NCBI GenBank assembly: GCA_046153015.1
Contig: JBJXGF010000125.1
Location: forward strand, 1-6,864
DNA from: JBJXGF01 sp046153015
GTDB lineage: Bacteria > Actinomycetota > Acidimicrobiia > Acidimicrobiales > CAIXPF01
Direction: 5' to 3'
DNA length: 6,864 nt
Shown: positions 5,518-6,864 of the stretch, piece by piece
How positions within the stretch are numbered: the first letter of the stretch is position 1
Layout of the letters: each line of letters starts with the position of its first letter
The notes under the pieces: model-generated
Databases searched by the model: none
The model's input: the letters and a program-made list of their open reading frames with translations, nothing else
Told to the model about the DNA's origin: nothing
Program-made: the position numbers and the translations under genes

Positions 5518-5568
5518 TGCCTTCGCCGGCCGTTAGGCCGCCCTCGGCAACCTTACGGTGCTCTCACC
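5509..5568. repeat. Nested inverted repeats between SDR and response regulator
   Basis: Three pairs of arms share one centre: GGTGAGAG/CTCTCACC (5509-5516 and 5561-5568), GTTGCC/GGCAAC (5516-5521 and 5546-5551), and CGGCC-GTTA-GGCCG (5527-5540). The inner hairpin might help end SDR transcription, but no T-run follows, so it is not a canonical terminator. The outer right arm is an inverted copy of the GGTGAGAG part of the direct repeat, and it lies just after the -10 box, where binding could repress. Confidence 0.5.
5554..5559 (+). promoter_or_regulatory. -10 box (TACGGT) for two-component operon
   Basis: This is the same hexamer as at the amidohydrolase gene. Transcription would start near 5566, leaving a leader of about 30 nt with a Shine-Dalgarno, unlike the leaderless genes. 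No clear -35 is seen, which fits an activator-dependent promoter. Confidence 0.4.
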
Positions 5569-5586
5569 CGGGACTGTGAGCATCAC

Positions 5587-5590
5587 GAGG
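5587..5590 (+). promoter_or_regulatory. Ribosome binding site GAGG for response regulator
   Basis: GAGG ends 6 nt before ATG 5597 and favours that start over ATG 5591, GTG 5576 and GTG 5558 in the same frame. GTG 5558 would overlap the proposed -10 box. Confidence 0.5.
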
Positions 5591-5596
5591 ATGGAC

Positions 5597-6286
5597 ATGG
5601 GCGCCAGCGAGCCGGCCGCGGTGTTGATCGCAGAGGACGACCGGGCGGTGCGTGAATCGCTCGCCCGCGCCCTCGAGCTCGAGGGGTACCGGGTGTGTGC
5701 GGTGGCCGACGGCGCCGCCGCGCTCGCCGCAGCCGAGTCGGCCCCCGACGCGATCCTGCTCGACGTGATGATGCCCGGCGTCGACGGGCTGTCGGTCTGC
5801 CGGCGCCTGCGGGCCCAGGGCAACCGCACCCCCATCCTGATCCTCACCGCCCGCGCCGAGGTGCCCGATCGCGTGTCCGGCCTCGACGCCGGCGCCGACG
5901 ACTACCTGGCCAAGCCGTTCGCCCTCGACGAGCTGCTCGCCCGCCTCCGGGCGCTGCTGCGCCGGGTGAGCTACGACGAGCCGAACGGGGCGCTCACGGT
6001 GGCCGACCTGCGGGTCGAGGCCGCCGCCCGCCGCGCCTGGCGGGGCGGGCGGGAGCTCGACCTGTCCAAGACCGAGTTCGACCTGCTGGAGCTGCTCGCC
6101 CGCAACGCCGGCATCGTGCTCGACGCCTCCACCATCTACGAGCGGATCTGGGGCTACGACTTCGGGCCCGACTCCAAGAACCTCACCGTCTACATCGGCT
6201 ACCTGCGGCGCAAGACCGAGGAGGGCGGCGAGCCCCGCCTCATCCACACCGTGCGAGGCGTGGGCTACAGCTTGCGCGAGCCATGA
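5597..6286 (+). CDS. OmpR/PhoB-family response regulator (MprA-like)
   Basis: The 229-residue cytoplasmic transcription factor has a receiver domain (about 8-120) and a winged-helix DNA-binding domain (about 130-227). Receiver residues are complete: acidic pocket E13-D14-D15, phospho-acceptor Asp56 (LLDVMMPG), Thr84, and Lys106 with Pro107 (KPF). The C-terminal domain shows LSKTEFDLLELLARN and ends with the wing RLIHTVRGVGYSLRE, as in PhoB-type regulators. The best overall resemblance is to actinobacterial MprA/TcrA-like regulators, but orthology is not claimed. Start is ATG 5597, with GAGG 6 nt upstream. The stop overlaps the kinase start as ATGA, so the two are translationally coupled. The direct and inverted repeats upstream suggest it controls its own operon. 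The target genes are unknown. Confidence 0.95.
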   Translation: MGASEPAAVLIAEDDRAVRESLARALELEGYRVCAVADGAAALAAAESAPDAILLDVMMPGVDGLSVCRRLRAQGNRTPILILTARAEVPDRVSGLDAGADDYLAKPFALDELLARLRALLRRVSYDEPNGALTVADLRVEAAARRAWRGGRELDLSKTEFDLLELLARNAGIVLDASTIYERIWGYDFGPDSKNLTVYIGYLRRKTEEGGEPRLIHTVRGVGYSLREP

Positions 6287-6864
6287 GCCTGCGGTGGCGC
6301 CTGGCGCTGGCGCTGGCCCTCTTCGCCGGGTTGGCGACAGTGGTGACCGCCGGCTTCGCCTACGCCGCGGCGCAGGACCGGCTGAACCGGGAGGTCGACC
6401 GGTTCCTCGCCGAGCGCCTCGAGAGCGTGCGGGATGAGCCGCGCCGGCCCGGCCCGTTCGGCATCCCGCGCGAGCGCATCGGGCGCTTCACCGCCGGCGA
6501 CGAGCTGCTCGTGCGCTCCGACACCGAGGCGCAGGCCCTCGACCGCAGCGGCGAGGTGGCGGCCCGCTCCGGCGACGTGCTGCTGCCGGTCGACGACCTC
6601 GACCGGGCGCTGGCCGCCGCCGGGGGCGCGCCCCGCTATCGCACCGTGCGGGCCGACGGTGTGCCGTACCGGGTGTTGACCGTTGCGCTGCGGGGCGGCG
6701 GGGCGCTGCAGCTCGGCCGGGACCTCACCGAGACCGAGCGGGTGCTGGCCGCGCTGCGCTGGCGCTTCACCGGCCTCGGCGTGGGCGTCGTCGCCGCCGG
6801 CGTGCTGGTGGGCTGGCTGCTGGCGCGACGCACGACCCCGCCGCTCGAGACGCTCACCCGCACC
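6283..6864 (+). CDS. Sensor histidine kinase, N-terminal part (3' end outside window)
   Basis: ATG 6283 overlaps the response regulator stop by 4 bp, and 194 codons are open to the right edge. The visible part is a classic membrane sensor: TM1 at about 7-29, an extracytoplasmic loop of about 130 residues (30-160), TM2 at about 163-181 (GLGVGVVAAGVLVGWLLA), and the beginning of a HAMP linker (RRTTPPLETLTRT). The catalytic DHp and ATP-binding domains would lie beyond 6864, so kinase identity rests on architecture and on coupling to the regulator. The layout resembles MprB-type kinases paired with MprA. The loop has no Cys and no recognised ligand domain; the pre-TM2 segment GGALQLGRDLTETERVLAALR is common in this group. 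The signal sensed is unknown. Confidence 0.9.
   Translation, partial: MSLRWRLALALALFAGLATVVTAGFAYAAAQDRLNREVDRFLAERLESVRDEPRRPGPFGIPRERIGRFTAGDELLVRSDTEAQALDRSGEVAARSGDVLLPVDDLDRALAAAGGAPRYRTVRADGVPYRVLTVALRGGGALQLGRDLTETERVLAALRWRFTGLGVGVVAAGVLVGWLLARRTTPPLETLTRT

Overview
The window is very GC-rich, densely packed bacterial DNA. It carries an F420-type luciferase-like oxidoreductase, an MprA/MprB-like two-component pair, GTG and TTG starts, and start codons placed directly behind TANNNT -10 boxes with no room for a leader. Together these suggest a high-GC actinobacterium, possibly of the Acidimicrobiia kind; the taxonomic guess is inference.

Layout. Positions 1-1057 (minus) hold a class III (CaiB/BaiF-type) CoA-transferase-like gene that runs off the left edge. 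An 80-bp divergent promoter region separates it from a membrane fatty acid desaturase (1138-2226, plus). That region contains a near-perfect 22-bp dyad lying over the desaturase -10 box. The desaturase converges on, and overlaps by 13 bp, a minus-strand pair: an LLM-class oxidoreductase (2214-3080) and, 5 bp upstream of it, an amidohydrolase-2 family hydrolase (3086-4096). Two small minus-strand ORFs follow (50 aa at 4175-4327 and 65 aa at 4424-4621); neither is recognised. A 95-bp divergent region then leads to a plus-strand SDR oxidoreductase (4717-5475). The right end is a two-component operon: an OmpR/PhoB-type response regulator (5597-6286), and a sensor histidine kinase (6283-6864) overlapping it by 4 bp and cut by the right edge.

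How the genes may work together. The CoA-transferase-like protein, LLM oxidoreductase, amidohydrolase and SDR are families common in acyl-CoA, terpenoid or aromatic catabolism in actinobacteria. The substrate cannot be read from the sequence. The desaturase looks separately controlled by a dyad-binding repressor, by analogy with TetR-type control of desaturases. The two-component operon has direct and inverted repeats upstream that suggest autoregulation.

No mobile element, CRISPR array, tRNA or rRNA was seen. The most notable features are a shared leaderless promoter layout at five genes, the operator at the desaturase, the missing catalytic Asp in the CoA-transferase-like protein, and the two small ORFs. 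I found no convincing new multi-gene system.
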